A stretch of DNA of 64,000 nt, from assembly GCF_000019725.1 (NCBI RefSeq), contig NC_010505.1, positions 1,600,001 through 1,664,000 of the forward strand, written 5' to 3'. This document shows, one piece after another, positions 52,090 through 64,000 of the stretch. The notes beneath the pieces are model-generated. The model ran no database searches. It saw only the letters and a program-made list of their open reading frames with translations, and was not told the origin of the DNA. The number at the start of each line of letters is the position of its first letter. The first letter of the stretch is position 1. The position numbers and the translations under genes were made by a program. The DNA comes from Methylobacterium radiotolerans JCM 2831 (GTDB taxonomy: Bacteria > Pseudomonadota > Alphaproteobacteria > Rhizobiales > Beijerinckiaceae).

Positions 52090-52516
52090 CGATGCCTGTC
52101 GGGACTTGGATCTGTGGGCGGGATTGGGCGATGTGGATCTCAACTCCCGCGGTGCAACACCGAAGGTGGGCCAAGGTTTGGCGAATCGAGATCCGGCGAA
52201 CCCGGGGCCGCCGGACTCCGATCGCGGCCGTTGGCTGCACGTCGTCGCCCGCGCAAGCGAAGGGGCCCGGCGTGCGGCTCGTCAGCGTGGCGCCATCCGG
52301 ATTGCTTGCGCTGCGCGCAAAGACGGCTGCGCGTTCACCGAGCGGTTGCCGACGTACGCGTTTCGTTCTAGCAAGGGCGGCGCATGACGGGCCTGCGTCC
52401 CGCCGGCCGCATCTTGCCGTGAGCCCCCGCGGGCTCGACATGAGGCCGGTGCGGCGGCTGGCCCGCGCGCGAATCCGACTCTGACCGCGTCGACGCCTCG
52501 AAAGACCGCCGCCCTC
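52090..52516. other. 427-bp uvrA/MFS divergent promoter region
   Basis: Contains no supportable gene. An alphaproteobacterial LexA box (GTTC-N7-GTTC) was looked for and not found. No canonical -35/-10 pair was seen. Confidence 0.55.
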
Positions 52517-55618
<3,102 letters not shown>

Positions 55619-56165
55619 CGCGGCGGACCGTCCCGCTCGGCGGCCGTCTCCGGATTGGCCCGCCCTGCCGGCCGATCCCGGCGCGGCAGTTTCTGCCGGG
55701 TGCGGTCCGGAACCTGCCCGAGCGAGCGGTGATTCGAACCGCGGAGCGCGGGTCCGAACCGGTTGCCGCCCGGTCCGGCGCCGGATTCCGGACGCCGCGT
55801 CCGGACCGGCCGCCTGCCCGATCGCCGCCCCGACCTTGCCGGATTCTCCCGCCGCCCGGCCCGACAACAGCTTGACCGTTCAACGATATTTTGCCGGACC
55901 CCGCGTTCGAGCAGGGTCTGTGGACAGTGTTGCATCGCCGCAAAAATGCGGCTTTTGCGCAACGGTTCGGCTGGTTGTGGCGTTTCGGCGAGCATTCCAC
56001 TGTCTTTCCGCAGGTCTCTGTAGAATAGTCGCAGACGTTGAGACGGGCAGGCTCCGTGGGGGCGCTCGGCAGGTCCGAAGCCGGCAGCCGCGATAGGCGA
56101 GCAGACCGGCAGGGAAGTGCCGAATGCGGGACGGACGCCGTGTGACCTTGGGAAGGAATGAGAAA
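55619..56165. other. 547-bp intergenic region between uvrA and the outer-membrane protein gene
   Basis: Holds a hairpin with T-run at 55937-55956 (listed separately) and a TAGAAT at 56021-56026 that could be a -10 box for the next gene. No gene supported. Confidence 0.55.
55937..55956 (+). terminator. Hairpin with short T-run downstream of uvrA
   Basis: Perfect 6-bp arms GCCGCA and TGCGGC around AAAA, followed by TTTT. It lies 318 bases after uvrA, so its role may be termination of a longer transcript or a regulatory hairpin in the leader of the next gene. Confidence 0.5.
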
Positions 56166-57146
56166 ATGATGAAGAACTGGCTCGCGGCCGGCACGGTCGC
56201 GCTCACGGTCGGCATGACCTCGACGATCGCGCAGGCGCAGACCACCACGGTTCCCGGCGAGCAGGTCGGCCTCGCGGTCGGCGCGCCGCTGCCGGAAGGC
56301 CTCTACGCCATCAACACGTTCACCTACCGCCGCACCGACGGCCGGAACGATCCCGACACGGCCGTCAACATCCCGGTCCTGGTCTGGTCGACCCCGTTCG
56401 TGCCGTTCGGCGGCCGCGTCGAGCTGCTCGTGGCGCCCCCGACCGTGTTCGCCTTCACCCGCAACCCGGCGGGCGTGCGCAACAAGGACATCTCGATCAA
56501 CGTCGGCACCTTCGTCGGCGGCATCTGGGCCTTCGACCTCGGCAACAACTTCGGCGTCAGCTTGCTCGGCGGCGCCTACCTGAACGACCTGAACGGCGAC
56601 CGCGGCTCGATCATCACGCCGACCGGCGCGACGGCCACCCCGGTCCTGCCGCAGCTCTCCTCCAACACCTACCGCTTCGGCATCGCCGGCAGCTACACCG
56701 GTGACGGCTGGAACCTGACCGCCAACCTGACCGCCAACATCTACGACTCGCCCGGCCGCTTCCCCGGCCAGGTCGGCGCCGCCATCGGCCCGATCCGCCT
56801 GTCGGACTCGCTGAACTTCGACCTCACCGCGACGAAGAAGTTCGGCAACTTCGAGATCGGCCCGGTCGCCTACGGCACCTACAACTTCGACATCAGCCAG
56901 GCCAGCGCGGCGGCCGGCAACCGCGGCCGCTTCGCCATCGGCGGTCTCATCGGCTACGACTTCAAGATCTTCACCGTCCAGGCCTACGTCGCCCGCGACG
57001 TCGTGACCGGGCTCCAGACCACCAACGCGTTCGGCCGCACCCGCAGCGACTACTCCACCGACGGCTGGATCCGGTTCATCGTGCCGCTGTACTCGCCGGC
57101 CCCGGCCGCCTCGCCGGTCCCGGCGGCCCTGGTCCGCAAGTACTGA
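56166..57146 (+). CDS. Outer-membrane beta-barrel protein, transporter (Phenol_MetA_deg/DUF-like)
   Basis: 326 residues with a signal peptide (MMKNWLAAGTVALTVGMTSTIAQA). The mature protein is rich in beta-strand patterns with alternating hydrophobic residues (GLYAINTFTYRR, WNLTANLTANIYD, FEIGPVAYGTYNF) and aromatic ends, as in the outer-membrane phenol-degradation/MetA-pathway channel family. Substrate unknown. GGAAGGA ribosome site eight bases before the ATG at 56166. A strong terminator follows the stop. Confidence 0.82.
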   Translation: MMKNWLAAGTVALTVGMTSTIAQAQTTTVPGEQVGLAVGAPLPEGLYAINTFTYRRTDGRNDPDTAVNIPVLVWSTPFVPFGGRVELLVAPPTVFAFTRNPAGVRNKDISINVGTFVGGIWAFDLGNNFGVSLLGGAYLNDLNGDRGSIITPTGATATPVLPQLSSNTYRFGIAGSYTGDGWNLTANLTANIYDSPGRFPGQVGAAIGPIRLSDSLNFDLTATKKFGNFEIGPVAYGTYNFDISQASAAAGNRGRFAIGGLIGYDFKIFTVQAYVARDVVTGLQTTNAFGRTRSDYSTDGWIRFIVPLYSPAPAASPVPAALVRKY

Positions 57147-57230
57147 GACCCTCCCGAGACGCCGGGCTCCCCGCCGCCGCGCGGCGGGGGGCTCCCGGAT
57201 CTCCGACAGGCCGTCCCCCGGGACGGCGCG

Positions 57231-57257
57231 CCGCCCGGCCCCGCCGGGCGGTTTTTT
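57231..57257 (+). terminator. Rho-independent terminator after the outer-membrane protein gene
   Basis: Perfect 8-bp arms CCGCCCGG and CCGGGCGG followed by TTTTTT, about 85 bases after the stop. Confidence 0.9.
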
Positions 57258-57396
57258 GTTGTGCCGGCCCCGCGCGGGCCCGGCCATGGGTCGCAACCGG
57301 CCGCGGGTGACGCGGGCGGCGCGGACATCCTATGGTGTGCCGATTGCGCGGCTCCGGGGCCGACCGGGGCGCAGGCGGACGAGCCGAAGGAATGTC

Positions 57397-58371
57397 ATGG
57401 CGACGCAGGGCGAGTGGAAGATCCCCGCGCAGGCCCAGCCCAGGCCCGCGGATTACGGCTACGACCTCGACCGGGCGCTCTCCGCCGTCCTGGCCCTGTC
57501 GGCGCGGATCCCGGAGAGCGCGTTCACGGCCGAGACGCTCGGCACCGAGCGCGCCGGAAACGGCGTGGTGATCCGCGAGGACGGGCTGGTGCTCACCATC
57601 GGCTACCTCGTCACCGAGGCCGAGAGCGTCTGGCTCACCACCCGGGACGGCCGCTCGGTGCCCGGCCACGTCCTCGGCTTCGACGCCGCCACGGGCTTCG
57701 GCCTGGTCCAGGCGCTCGGCGATCTCGGCGTGCCGGCCCTCCCGCTCGGCCGCTCGGCCGGGCTGAAGACCGGTGACCGGGCCGTGCTGGCGGGGGCGGG
57801 CGGGCGCCAGCGCTGCGTCGCCGTCGAGGTGGTCGCCCGGCAGGAATTCGCCGGCTACTGGGAATACGTCCTCGACGAGGCCCTGTTCACCGCCCCCGCC
57901 CACCCGCACTGGGGCGGCACCGCGCTGATCGGTCCCCAGGGCGACCTGCTCGGCATCGGCTCGCTGCAGCTGCAGCAGGGCGGCGCCGGCGCGGCGCGGC
58001 CGATCAACATGGTCGTGCCCATCGACCTGCTGACGCCGATCCTCGAGGACCTCGCCACGCGCGGGCGCGCCAACCGGCCGCCGCGCCCCTGGCTCGGCCT
58101 CTACGCCACCGAGAGCGAGGAGGGCATCGTCGTCATGGGCCTCGCCGACAACGGCCCGGCCGAGACCGGCGGCCTCCAGGCCGGGGACGTGATCGAGGCG
58201 GTGGCCGGCGAGCCGGTGGCCGATCTCGCCGCCCTGTTCCGCAGCGTCTGGGCCCTCGGCGAGGCCGGGGTGCGGGTCCCCCTCACGATCCGCCGGGAGG
58301 GACGCGGGGTGAAGCTCGCCCTCGTCTCCGGGGACCGGGAGCGGTTCCTGCGCACGCCCTCGCTGCACTGA
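57397..58371 (+). CDS. Degenerate HtrA/DegP-like serine protease fold with PDZ domain (likely inactive)
   Basis: 324 residues, no signal peptide. The trypsin-like half (about 50-225) shows HtrA landmarks (GNGVVIREDGLVLT, DGRSVPGHVLG, ALIGPQGDLLGIG) and a PDZ domain follows (about 230-310; GLQAGDVIEAVAGEPV). But the triad positions read Tyr70 (TNNHV becomes TIGYLV), Gly100 (DPxTDLA becomes DAATGFG) and Gly173 (GNSGG becomes HWGGT), so His, Asp and Ser are all lost. This looks like a pseudoprotease or chaperone-type scaffold. GAAGGA precedes the ATG. No neighbouring gene obviously pairs with it. Confidence 0.85.
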   Translation: MATQGEWKIPAQAQPRPADYGYDLDRALSAVLALSARIPESAFTAETLGTERAGNGVVIREDGLVLTIGYLVTEAESVWLTTRDGRSVPGHVLGFDAATGFGLVQALGDLGVPALPLGRSAGLKTGDRAVLAGAGGRQRCVAVEVVARQEFAGYWEYVLDEALFTAPAHPHWGGTALIGPQGDLLGIGSLQLQQGGAGAARPINMVVPIDLLTPILEDLATRGRANRPPRPWLGLYATESEEGIVVMGLADNGPAETGGLQAGDVIEAVAGEPVADLAALFRSVWALGEAGVRVPLTIRREGRGVKLALVSGDRERFLRTPSLH

Positions 58372-58531
58372 GCCCGCAGCGCGCAACTTTCGCGCGGCGG
58401 GCGGCGTTGCCGCGGGTGCCGTCGCGGGTCTGTACCGGACACAACCTACGGCTCAGCGACGGTTCAGGTGGCGGGACCGAATCTGCAACCACCGGCTCCC
58501 GATCCGCCGGAAGCGTTGAGGAGATCCAGTC

Positions 58532-58801
58532 ATGACGATTCTGAGCGCACCGCGCGCGAAGGCGCTCGTGATGGCCGCCGCGGTCGCGGGCGGCCTCGGG
58601 CTCGCGGGGTCCGCCGAGGCGGCCGGGGGCTGCGGCCCCGGCTTCCACCCCAATCCCTGGGGCATCTGCCGGCCGAACTGGGGCCCCCGGCCCTACGGCT
58701 ACTGGCGGCGCCCGATCTACTACGGCGGGTACGGCGGCTATTACCGGCCGCGGCCGTTCTACCGGCCCTACGGCTTCTACGGGCCGCGCCCGTTCTACTG
58801 A
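58532..58801 (+). CDS. GCG_CRPN-type small secreted protein
   Basis: 89 residues. Signal peptide (ALVMAAAVAGGLGLAGSAEA), then the GCG_CRPN prefix GCGPGFHPNPWGICRPN, then a Tyr/Pro/Arg repeat tail (RPYGYWRRPIYYGGYGGYY and similar). This short family is common in Methylobacterium and relatives; it is probably a cell-envelope protein. Strong GAGGAG ribosome site. Confidence 0.85.
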   Translation: MTILSAPRAKALVMAAAVAGGLGLAGSAEAAGGCGPGFHPNPWGICRPNWGPRPYGYWRRPIYYGGYGGYYRPRPFYRPYGFYGPRPFY

Positions 58802-59084
58802 GCCCGGTCCGGGCACGCGTGAGACGCCGGGAGGGCGTCCCGCCGACCGGTGGGGCGCCCTTCGCGCGTGCGGGGAGCCCCGCGCGACCCCGCATGCGCA
58901 CAAAGAATGACCATTCGGAAACCTTGCCGGTTTCTTAAGCCGGTTATGCAATTCCCGCAGGTCTGGTGCTTGACCTTGCGCCTCCTGCTGCGCTGCGGTC
59001 GGATTATATGTGCGTTGCACCAACAAGAGGCAGCGATGCGCAATGGGGCGCCATCGTCTGCCTGAGCAGAGGTCACAGCACACC

Positions 59085-59231
59085 ATGTCCGCCGCCCGTA
59101 GCGTCCTGAGCCGCGTCCGCGCCTATCTCCGGTACCGCGACACCGTCTCCCAGCTGTCCCGCCTGTCGGACCGCGATCTTGCCGATCTCGGCATCAACCG
59201 CAGCGAGATCCGCGGCGTCGCCCGCGTCTGA
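59085..59231 (+). CDS. DUF1127 small basic protein
   Basis: 48 residues ending LSDRDLADLGINRSEIRGVARV, the typical DUF1127/YjiS-type motif, with an Arg-rich helix before it (VRAYLRYRDTVSQL). Such proteins take part in small-RNA turnover or phosphate/carbon regulation in Alphaproteobacteria. The ATG at 59085 is the first that gives the usual length. A hairpin terminator follows. Confidence 0.8.
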   Translation: MSAARSVLSRVRAYLRYRDTVSQLSRLSDRDLADLGINRSEIRGVARV

Positions 59232-59270
59232 TCCCAGCGCCCGAGTCACAGCACCCGAGACGAACGTCCC

Positions 59271-59308
59271 GAAGGACCGCCGCCCGTTGATCCGGACGGC
59301 GGTCCTTC
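59271..59308 (+). terminator. Hairpin between the DUF1127 gene and trmFO
   Basis: Perfect 12-bp arms GAAGGACCGCCG and CGGCGGTCCTTC around a 14-base loop, without a T-run, ending 13 bases before the trmFO ATG. Probably ends the DUF1127 transcript. Confidence 0.6.
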
Positions 59309-59321
59309 GCTATTCTCAGAC

Positions 59322-60749
59322 ATGACACAGATCATCCACATCGTCGGCGGCGGTCTCGCCGGATCCGAGGCCGCCTGGCAGGTGGCCGAAGCCGGGCACC
59401 GCGCGGTGATCCACGAGATGCGCCCCGTGCGCGGCACCGAGGCGCATCGGACGGACGGCCTGGCCGAACTCGTCTGCTCGAACTCGTTCCGGTCCGACGA
59501 CCCCGAGGGCAACGCCGTCGGGCTGCTGCACCAGGAGATGCGCAGCTTGGGCTCGCTGATCATGCGGGCGGCCGACACCAACCAGGTGCCGGCGGGCGGG
59601 GCGCTGGCGGTCGACCGCGAGGGCTTCTCCGCCGCGGTGACCCGGGCCCTGGAGCAGCACCCCAACGTCACCCTCGTCCGCGGGGAGGTCGAGGGCCTGC
59701 CGCCGGAGGCATGGGGCCCCTGCATCGTCGCCACCGGCCCGCTCACGGCGCCGGCGCTGGCCGAGGGCATCCGCGGGCTCACCGGCGCCGAGTCGCTGGC
59801 CTTCTTCGACGCGATCGCGCCGATCGTCCACCGCGACTCGATCGACATGGACGTGGCGTGGTTCCAGTCCCGCTACGACAAGCCGGGACCCGGCGGCACG
59901 GGCGCGGACTACCTCAACTGCCCGATGAGCCGTGAGCAGTACGACACCTTCGTGGCCGCCCTCGTGGCGGGCGAGAAGATCGGGTTCAAGCAGTGGGAGG
60001 GCACGCCCTATTTCGACGGCTGCCTGCCCGTCGAGGTCATGGCCGAGCGCGGCCCCGAGACCCTGCGCCACGGGCCGATGAAGCCCGTGGGGCTCACCAA
60101 TCCCCGCGACCCGCTGGTCAAGCCCTGCGCGATCGTGCAGCTGCGCCAGGACAACGCGCTGGGCACCCTGTACAACATGGTCGGCTTCCAGACGAAGCTG
60201 ACCTATTCCGAGCAGGTCCGGATCTTCCGCATGATCCCCGGCCTGGAGCGGGCCGAGTTCGCCCGCCTCGGGGGCCTGCACCGCAACACCTATCTCGACA
60301 GCCCGCGCCTCCTCGACGCCACCCTCCGGCTGAGGGCCCGGCCCTCCTTACGCTTCGCCGGCCAGATCACCGGCTGCGAGGGCTACGTCGAGAGCGCCGC
60401 GGTCGGGCTGATGGCCGGCCGCTTCGCCGTCGCGGAGGCGGCCGGCCGGCCGCTCGCCCCCCTGCCCCAGAGCACGGCCCTCGGCGCGCTCATCGCCCAC
60501 ATCACCGGCGGCCACCTGATGGCGGACGGCGAGGCCAACGCCCCGCGCTCGTTCCAGCCGATGAACGTCAATTTCGGCCTGTTCCCGCCGCTCGAGCGGG
60601 CCCCCCGCAACGAGACCGGCCGGCGCCTGCGCGGGCCCGAGAAGGCGGCGCTGAAGAAGCGCGCGCTCACCGACCGGGCCCGGGCCGATCTCGCTCTCTG
60701 GTTGGAGGGCGCGCGGGACGGTGCGGCGAGACCTGCGGCTGCGGAATAG
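59322..60749 (+). CDS. trmFO: Methylenetetrahydrofolate--tRNA-(uracil-54) C5-methyltransferase
   Basis: 475 residues. FAD- and folate-dependent enzyme that makes ribothymidine at U54 of tRNA. N-terminal FAD motif [13 protein letters not shown] (8-20), the [13 protein letters not shown] block, [27 protein letters not shown] and HITGGH are TrmFO-specific. Cytoplasmic. Length is normal. Core housekeeping gene. Confidence 0.96.
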   Translation: MTQIIHIVGGGLAGSEAAWQVAEAGHRAVIHEMRPVRGTEAHRTDGLAELVCSNSFRSDDPEGNAVGLLHQEMRSLGSLIMRAADTNQVPAGGALAVDREGFSAAVTRALEQHPNVTLVRGEVEGLPPEAWGPCIVATGPLTAPALAEGIRGLTGAESLAFFDAIAPIVHRDSIDMDVAWFQSRYDKPGPGGTGADYLNCPMSREQYDTFVAALVAGEKIGFKQWEGTPYFDGCLPVEVMAERGPETLRHGPMKPVGLTNPRDPLVKPCAIVQLRQDNALGTLYNMVGFQTKLTYSEQVRIFRMIPGLERAEFARLGGLHRNTYLDSPRLLDATLRLRARPSLRFAGQITGCEGYVESAAVGLMAGRFAVAEAAGRPLAPLPQSTALGALIAHITGGHLMADGEANAPRSFQPMNVNFGLFPPLERAPRNETGRRLRGPEKAALKKRALTDRARADLALWLEGARDGAARPAAAE

Positions 60750-60800
60750 CTAGCCGCACGGGGCTTGCACCGCCCGAGGCCTCATCATCCTGGGCGCACC

Positions 60801-62003
60801 ATGACCGCGATCGACACCCGAGCCTTCCTGGCCGACCTGTACGAGCTGCGCGAGATCGGCCGGTTCCGCACCGGCGTCCACCGGCCGACCTTCTCGGCCG
60901 CGGACATGGAATCCCGCCGCTGGCTGATGGCCCGGCTCGAGGCCTGCGGCCTGGACGCTTCCATCGACGGGATCGGCAACGTGCTGGGGCGCCACCGCGG
61001 CCCCGGCCCGCACCTGCTGGTCGGCAGCCACATCGAGACGCAGAACGAGGCCGGCTGGCTCGACGGGGCGCTGGGCGTCGTGGCCGGGGTGGCGCTGGCC
61101 CGCGCCGGGCTGCCCGTCGACGTCGTCGCCTTCGCGGACGAGGAGGGGCACTTCTCCGGCGGCTTCCTGGGCAGCCGCTCGGCGATCGGCGACCTGACCG
61201 AGGCCGAGATGGACGAGGCCCGCAACCGCACCGACGGCACGCCGCTTCGCGCGGCGCTCGCGGGTGCCGGCCTCGCCGGCCTGCCCCGGATGCGGCTCGA
61301 CCCGGCCCGCTACCGCGGCTTCCTGGAGATGCACATCGAGCAGGGGACGCAGCTCGAATCCGCCGGCCTGCATCTCGGCGTGGTGAGCGGCATCGTGGCG
61401 ATCTGGCAGTTCCGGATCGATTTCGCCGGCAACCAGGACCATGCCGGCGGCACCACCATGGCGGAGCGCCGGGATGCGGGCCTCTCGGCGGTGCGGCTGC
61501 TGGCGGCGATCGACCGGGAGTTCCCGAAGGTCTGCGGCCCGCGCAGCACCTGGACGACGGGGCGGATCACCCTGGATCCCGGCGGCTTCAGCATCATCCC
61601 GGGCCGGGCCGAGGTGTATTTCCAGTTCCGCGACGTGGCGATGCCGGTGCTGGAGCGGATGGAGGCCTGCCTGGAGGCGCTGGTGCGGGAATCGAACCGG
61701 CGCGAGCGCTGCCCGGCCACCCTGACGGCCCTGGCGAAGGCGGTCCCCGCCCCCTGCGACCCGGCCCTGATGCGCGCCCTCTCGGAGGCCGCCGAGAGCG
61801 TCTGCCCCGGCTCGTGGCAGGTGATGCCGTCGGGCGCCGGTCACGACGCCCAGAACGTCGCCCGGATCCTGCCGGCCGCGATGCTGTTCGTGCCCTCGAT
61901 CGGCGGCATCAGCCACCACTGGGCGGAGGACACCGCCGACGCCGACCTCGCCCTCGGGGTGCGGGCCCTCGGCGACGCGGCGGTGCGGGTGCTGGCGGGC
62001 TGA
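60801..62003 (+). CDS. M20-family Zn-dependent amidohydrolase (hydantoinase/carbamoylase or allantoate type)
   Basis: 400 residues. Di-metal hydrolase: GSHIETQNEAGWLDGALGV (first metal site), ADEEGHFSGGFLGSR (Glu pair), EMHIEQG (His ligand), and HDAQN near 353 plus SHHWAED at the end. The usual HLDT motif reads HIET, with Glu in place of Asp, as in some subgroups. The family cleaves N-carbamoyl amino acids, ureidoglycolate or allantoate. The ATG at 60801 begins the domain. Substrate unknown; not obviously linked to its neighbours. Confidence 0.87.
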   Translation: MTAIDTRAFLADLYELREIGRFRTGVHRPTFSAADMESRRWLMARLEACGLDASIDGIGNVLGRHRGPGPHLLVGSHIETQNEAGWLDGALGVVAGVALARAGLPVDVVAFADEEGHFSGGFLGSRSAIGDLTEAEMDEARNRTDGTPLRAALAGAGLAGLPRMRLDPARYRGFLEMHIEQGTQLESAGLHLGVVSGIVAIWQFRIDFAGNQDHAGGTTMAERRDAGLSAVRLLAAIDREFPKVCGPRSTWTTGRITLDPGGFSIIPGRAEVYFQFRDVAMPVLERMEACLEALVRESNRRERCPATLTALAKAVPAPCDPALMRALSEAAESVCPGSWQVMPSGAGHDAQNVARILPAAMLFVPSIGGISHHWAEDTADADLALGVRALGDAAVRVLAG

Positions 62004-62053
62004 GCGCGCCGCCCCGGACGCCCGCCGCGGCGCGTTCCGGCGGGCCCCGGGCC

Positions 62054-62773
62054 TCAGGCGCCCGGTATCAGCGACTGGATCGGGATCCGCTCCGGGCGGT
62101 ATTCCTGCATGCCCCCGGCGATCCGCTCCTCGACGGCGTCGATGAACTTCTCCGGGTCGGTGATCGAGCACTGGCGCAGGTCCCAGAAGGCGTAGCGCCA
62201 CCATTGCACCTTCAGGTAGCGCTCGATCAGCGCGTCGGGGAAGCGCATCTTCACGATCCGGGCGGGGCTGCCGGCCACGATCGCGTAGGGCGGCACGTCC
62301 TTGGTCACCACCGCCATGGCGCCGATCACCGCCCCGTCGCCGATCGTGATGTCGGGCATCAGGAAGGCGCCGTGGCCGATATAGACGTCGTTGCCGATGC
62401 GCACGCGCTTGGGCCAGAGATACGGTCCGCAGATCTCGTAATCCTCCGCCCGCGGGTCGAGGCGGTCGAACACGGCCGAGTGGTGCGTGTAGAACAGCGG
62501 CGAGGTCGAGCCGCACTGGACCGGGTGGCTGCCGCGCCCGACCTGGACGCTCTCGCCGATCGAGCAGTAGCGGGCGATGTCGGCGCCGAAATAGTAGCCG
62601 CTCACCGCGTACGAGAACGCCCCCATGGTGAGGCAGTAATCGACGCCCATCCACTTGATGCTGCACGGCGGCTCGAAGACGCAATCCTCCGGCAGGCCGA
62701 ACGGGGCCGGGTGCAGCACCGAGATGCCGCGCCGCAGCATCTCCTGCTTCATGTCCTCGTTGACGGAGATCAT
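62054..62773 (-). CDS. Left-handed beta-helix acyltransferase (CatB/xenobiotic acetyltransferase family)
   Basis: 239 residues. Hexapeptide-repeat beta-helix (CSIGESVQVGRGSHP, RIGNDVYIGHGAFLMPDITIGDGAVIGAMAVVTKDV) with the terminal AIVAGSPARIVKMRF helix, typical of CatB-type acetyl-CoA-dependent O-acetyltransferases. It may O-acetylate a surface glycan, as it overlaps by ATGA the end of a glycosyltransferase gene. Translational coupling is likely. Confidence 0.86.
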   Translation of the reverse strand: MISVNEDMKQEMLRRGISVLHPAPFGLPEDCVFEPPCSIKWMGVDYCLTMGAFSYAVSGYYFGADIARYCSIGESVQVGRGSHPVQCGSTSPLFYTHHSAVFDRLDPRAEDYEICGPYLWPKRVRIGNDVYIGHGAFLMPDITIGDGAVIGAMAVVTKDVPPYAIVAGSPARIVKMRFPDALIERYLKVQWWRYAFWDLRQCSITDPEKFIDAVEERIAGGMQEYRPERIPIQSLIPGA

Positions 62774-64000
62774 GCGGCGTCCTCGTCGATGGGGTGTCGG
62801 GTTCCGGCCGGCGCCGGGTCCAGGCCGTAATAGTCGCGCCTCAGGTCCCCGTAGGTGGCGGCCCGGATCGGCACGGTGAGCCGGCCGGCGGCCGAGACGT
62901 CGATGGCGAGCAGCCGGTCGTTGAAGGCGGCCGGATCGGTGGCCAGCGCGCCGGGGAGCAGGTGCCCGTTCGGGTAGGCGCGCAGCCGCTCGGCCGGGGC
63001 GCCGAGGTCGAAGGCCGCCACCGGCAGGCCGGTGCGCAGCGCCAGGGTCAGCGCGTACGAGTAGGTCTCGGGCCAGATCGCCGGCAGCAGCACGAGATCG
63101 GCCGAGAGCCGCCAGACCAGGTCCAGGGCCTCGTGGTCGCCGGAATAGCGCCCGGTCTGGGCGACCCCGACGCGCTCCAGGCCGATCGCCAGGGCCGGAT
63201 CCGAGTAGCCCACGATCGCGAAGTGCAGGGGCAGGTCGCGGTCCTGCGCGTCGGTGGCGAGCGCCTGCAGGAACAGGCCGCCCTTCGTGGCGCTGATCGC
63301 GCCGAGCACGGCGACGCGGCGGACGCGGCCGGGCCGCTGCAGGGCGGTCGAGCGCACCGACCGCTCCGGCTCGACGTGCGGCCGCACCGTGACGGCGAGG
63401 TCCGGGTACACCGCCCGGATCCGGGCTGCCGTGTCGCAGGACGGCGCGAACACCCGCGCGGCGCCCGCCAGGAACGCCCCGAACGCCGCCCGCCGCTCGC
63501 CCGGATCCGGCTCCTCGAACCCGTCCGCGTCCACCGCCAGGCACGACCGGCACTCGCTGACCGGCGCCAGGCCGCAGTAGCGCCCGTCCGGCTGCACCAA
63601 GTGGTTGCGGTGGCACACCGGCGAGTAGTCGTGCAGCGTCCACGCGTAGGGACGCCCCGCGCCCGCCACCACCGCCATCAGCGCCCGCGCCGCGCCCCAG
63701 CGCAGCCCCGCCAGCGAGTGCACGTGGATCAGCACCGGCGCCAGCTGCCCGACGAAGTCGGCGAGCTCGGCCGCGTCCCGCGGCAGGTACAGGCTGTCGA
63801 GGTTGGGCAGGTACAGGAACTCGGGGCCGCGATACGAGACGTGGACCTCGAGGTTGCGGGTCCGGTCGATCTGCAGCAGCACCACGCTCAGGCCCTCGGC
63901 CCGGGCCTGCGCGACCATGTCGTCGATGTGCCGCTGGATGCCCCCGCCCCAGCTGTGCGTCACGTAGAGCAGCGCCCGCCCCGAGAAGTGCCGGGCCAGC
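62770..64000 (-). CDS. Glycosyltransferase family 4, 5' end beyond the window
   Basis: At least 409 residues visible; the frame is open to the window edge, and codons before the GTG at 63963 encode ARHFSGRALLYVTHSWGGG, so that GTG is internal and the start lies outside. GT-B fold glycosyltransferase: THSWGGGIQRHIDDM at the N-domain, AILGAISATKGGLF for the linker to the nucleotide-binding domain, and RLSADLVLLPAIWPETYSY with the EX7E-like motif. Probably adds a sugar to an envelope polysaccharide with the acyltransferase downstream. Confidence 0.88.
   Translation of the reverse strand, partial: LARHFSGRALLYVTHSWGGGIQRHIDDMVAQARAEGLSVVLLQIDRTRNLEVHVSYRGPEFLYLPNLDSLYLPRDAAELADFVGQLAPVLIHVHSLAGLRWGAARALMAVVAGAGRPYAWTLHDYSPVCHRNHLVQPDGRYCGLAPVSECRSCLAVDADGFEEPDPGERRAAFGAFLAGAARVFAPSCDTAARIRAVYPDLAVTVRPHVEPERSVRSTALQRPGRVRRVAVLGAISATKGGLFLQALATDAQDRDLPLHFAIVGYSDPALAIGLERVGVAQTGRYSGDHEALDLVWRLSADLVLLPAIWPETYSYALTLALRTGLPVAAFDLGAPAERLRAYPNGHLLPGALATDPAAFNDRLLAIDVSAAGRLTVPIRAATYGDLRRDYYGLDPAPAGTRHPIDEDAA

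Noticed and set aside
52090..52516. LexA box before uvrA
   Set aside because: No GTTC-N7-GTTC arrangement was found; the nearest GTTC is followed seven bases later by GGTT.
55690..55800. A tRNA-like GATTCGAACC stretch on the minus strand
   Set aside because: No acceptor or anticodon stems around it; only the T-loop-like word is present.

Overview
This is a very GC-rich stretch of alphaproteobacterial chromosome. It most resembles Methylobacterium or a close relative. The supporting genes are a plant-associated ACC deaminase, a membrane PQQ glucose dehydrogenase, an aerobic-pathway cobF, HWE/HisKA_2 histidine kinases, a GCG_CRPN-type secreted protein and a DUF1127 protein. Core chromosomal genes (purD, uvrA, trmFO, rlmB, cobF) are spread through the window, so it is not simply a plasmid. 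The genus is inferred from gene content only.

Layout. 1-9.8 kb: end of acdS, gamma-glutamyltransferase, purD, an exported oxalate decarboxylase, an orphan membrane-fusion protein and glucose dehydrogenase. 9.8-15.5 kb: a DapA-fold lyase, a three-subunit molybdenum hydroxylase operon whose FAD subunit carries an extra [4Fe-4S]-type cysteine motif, and two small cytoplasmic proteins. 15.7-19.2 kb: a GAF-HWE kinase, an unrecognised conserved protein and an exported esterase. 20-27.7 kb (minus strand): tandem glycine riboswitch, dadA, a threonine-synthase-like PLP enzyme, a 3-hydroxy-D-aspartate aldolase (BhcC type), an ornithine-cyclodeaminase-family reductase (BhcD type), cobF and a RadD-like helicase. 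27.9-36.7 kb: small proteins, a glutathione transferase, DoxX, a glycosyltransferase, argE, a kynurenine-formamidase-like hydrolase and a second HWE kinase. 36.9-39.2 kb: a beta-carbonic anhydrase/SulP transporter pair. 40.2-42.7 kb: a plasmid-type replication module (coiled-coil/winged-helix protein, RepA, seven iterons, DnaA boxes) embedded among chromosomal genes. 42.9-52.1 kb: rlmB, two MFS transporters, an amidohydrolase-like protein, a NIT-domain chemoreceptor and an HxlR/quinone-oxidoreductase/cupin group. 52.5-64 kb: uvrA, an outer-membrane channel, a degenerate HtrA-like protein, trmFO, an M20 amidohydrolase, and an acyltransferase plus glycosyltransferase running off the end.

Two systems stand out. 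First, the glycine-riboswitch operon looks like a route that turns glycine into aspartate. DadA could make glyoxylate from glycine, the BhcC-type aldolase would join glyoxylate and glycine to beta-hydroxyaspartate, the fold-type-II PLP enzyme is a candidate dehydratase to iminosuccinate, and the BhcD-type reductase would yield aspartate. This would be a riboswitch-controlled variant of the beta-hydroxyaspartate cycle without its usual aminotransferase. Second, the iteron/RepA module sits between core chromosomal genes and is either an integrated plasmid origin or a retained accessory origin.

Intergenic DNA carries many small structured elements: hairpin terminators, REP-like palindromes, three copies of a hairpin element abutting stop codons, and short tandem arrays with 10, 11 or 13 bp periods. 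No tRNA, rRNA, CRISPR array, insertion sequence or complete prophage was seen.
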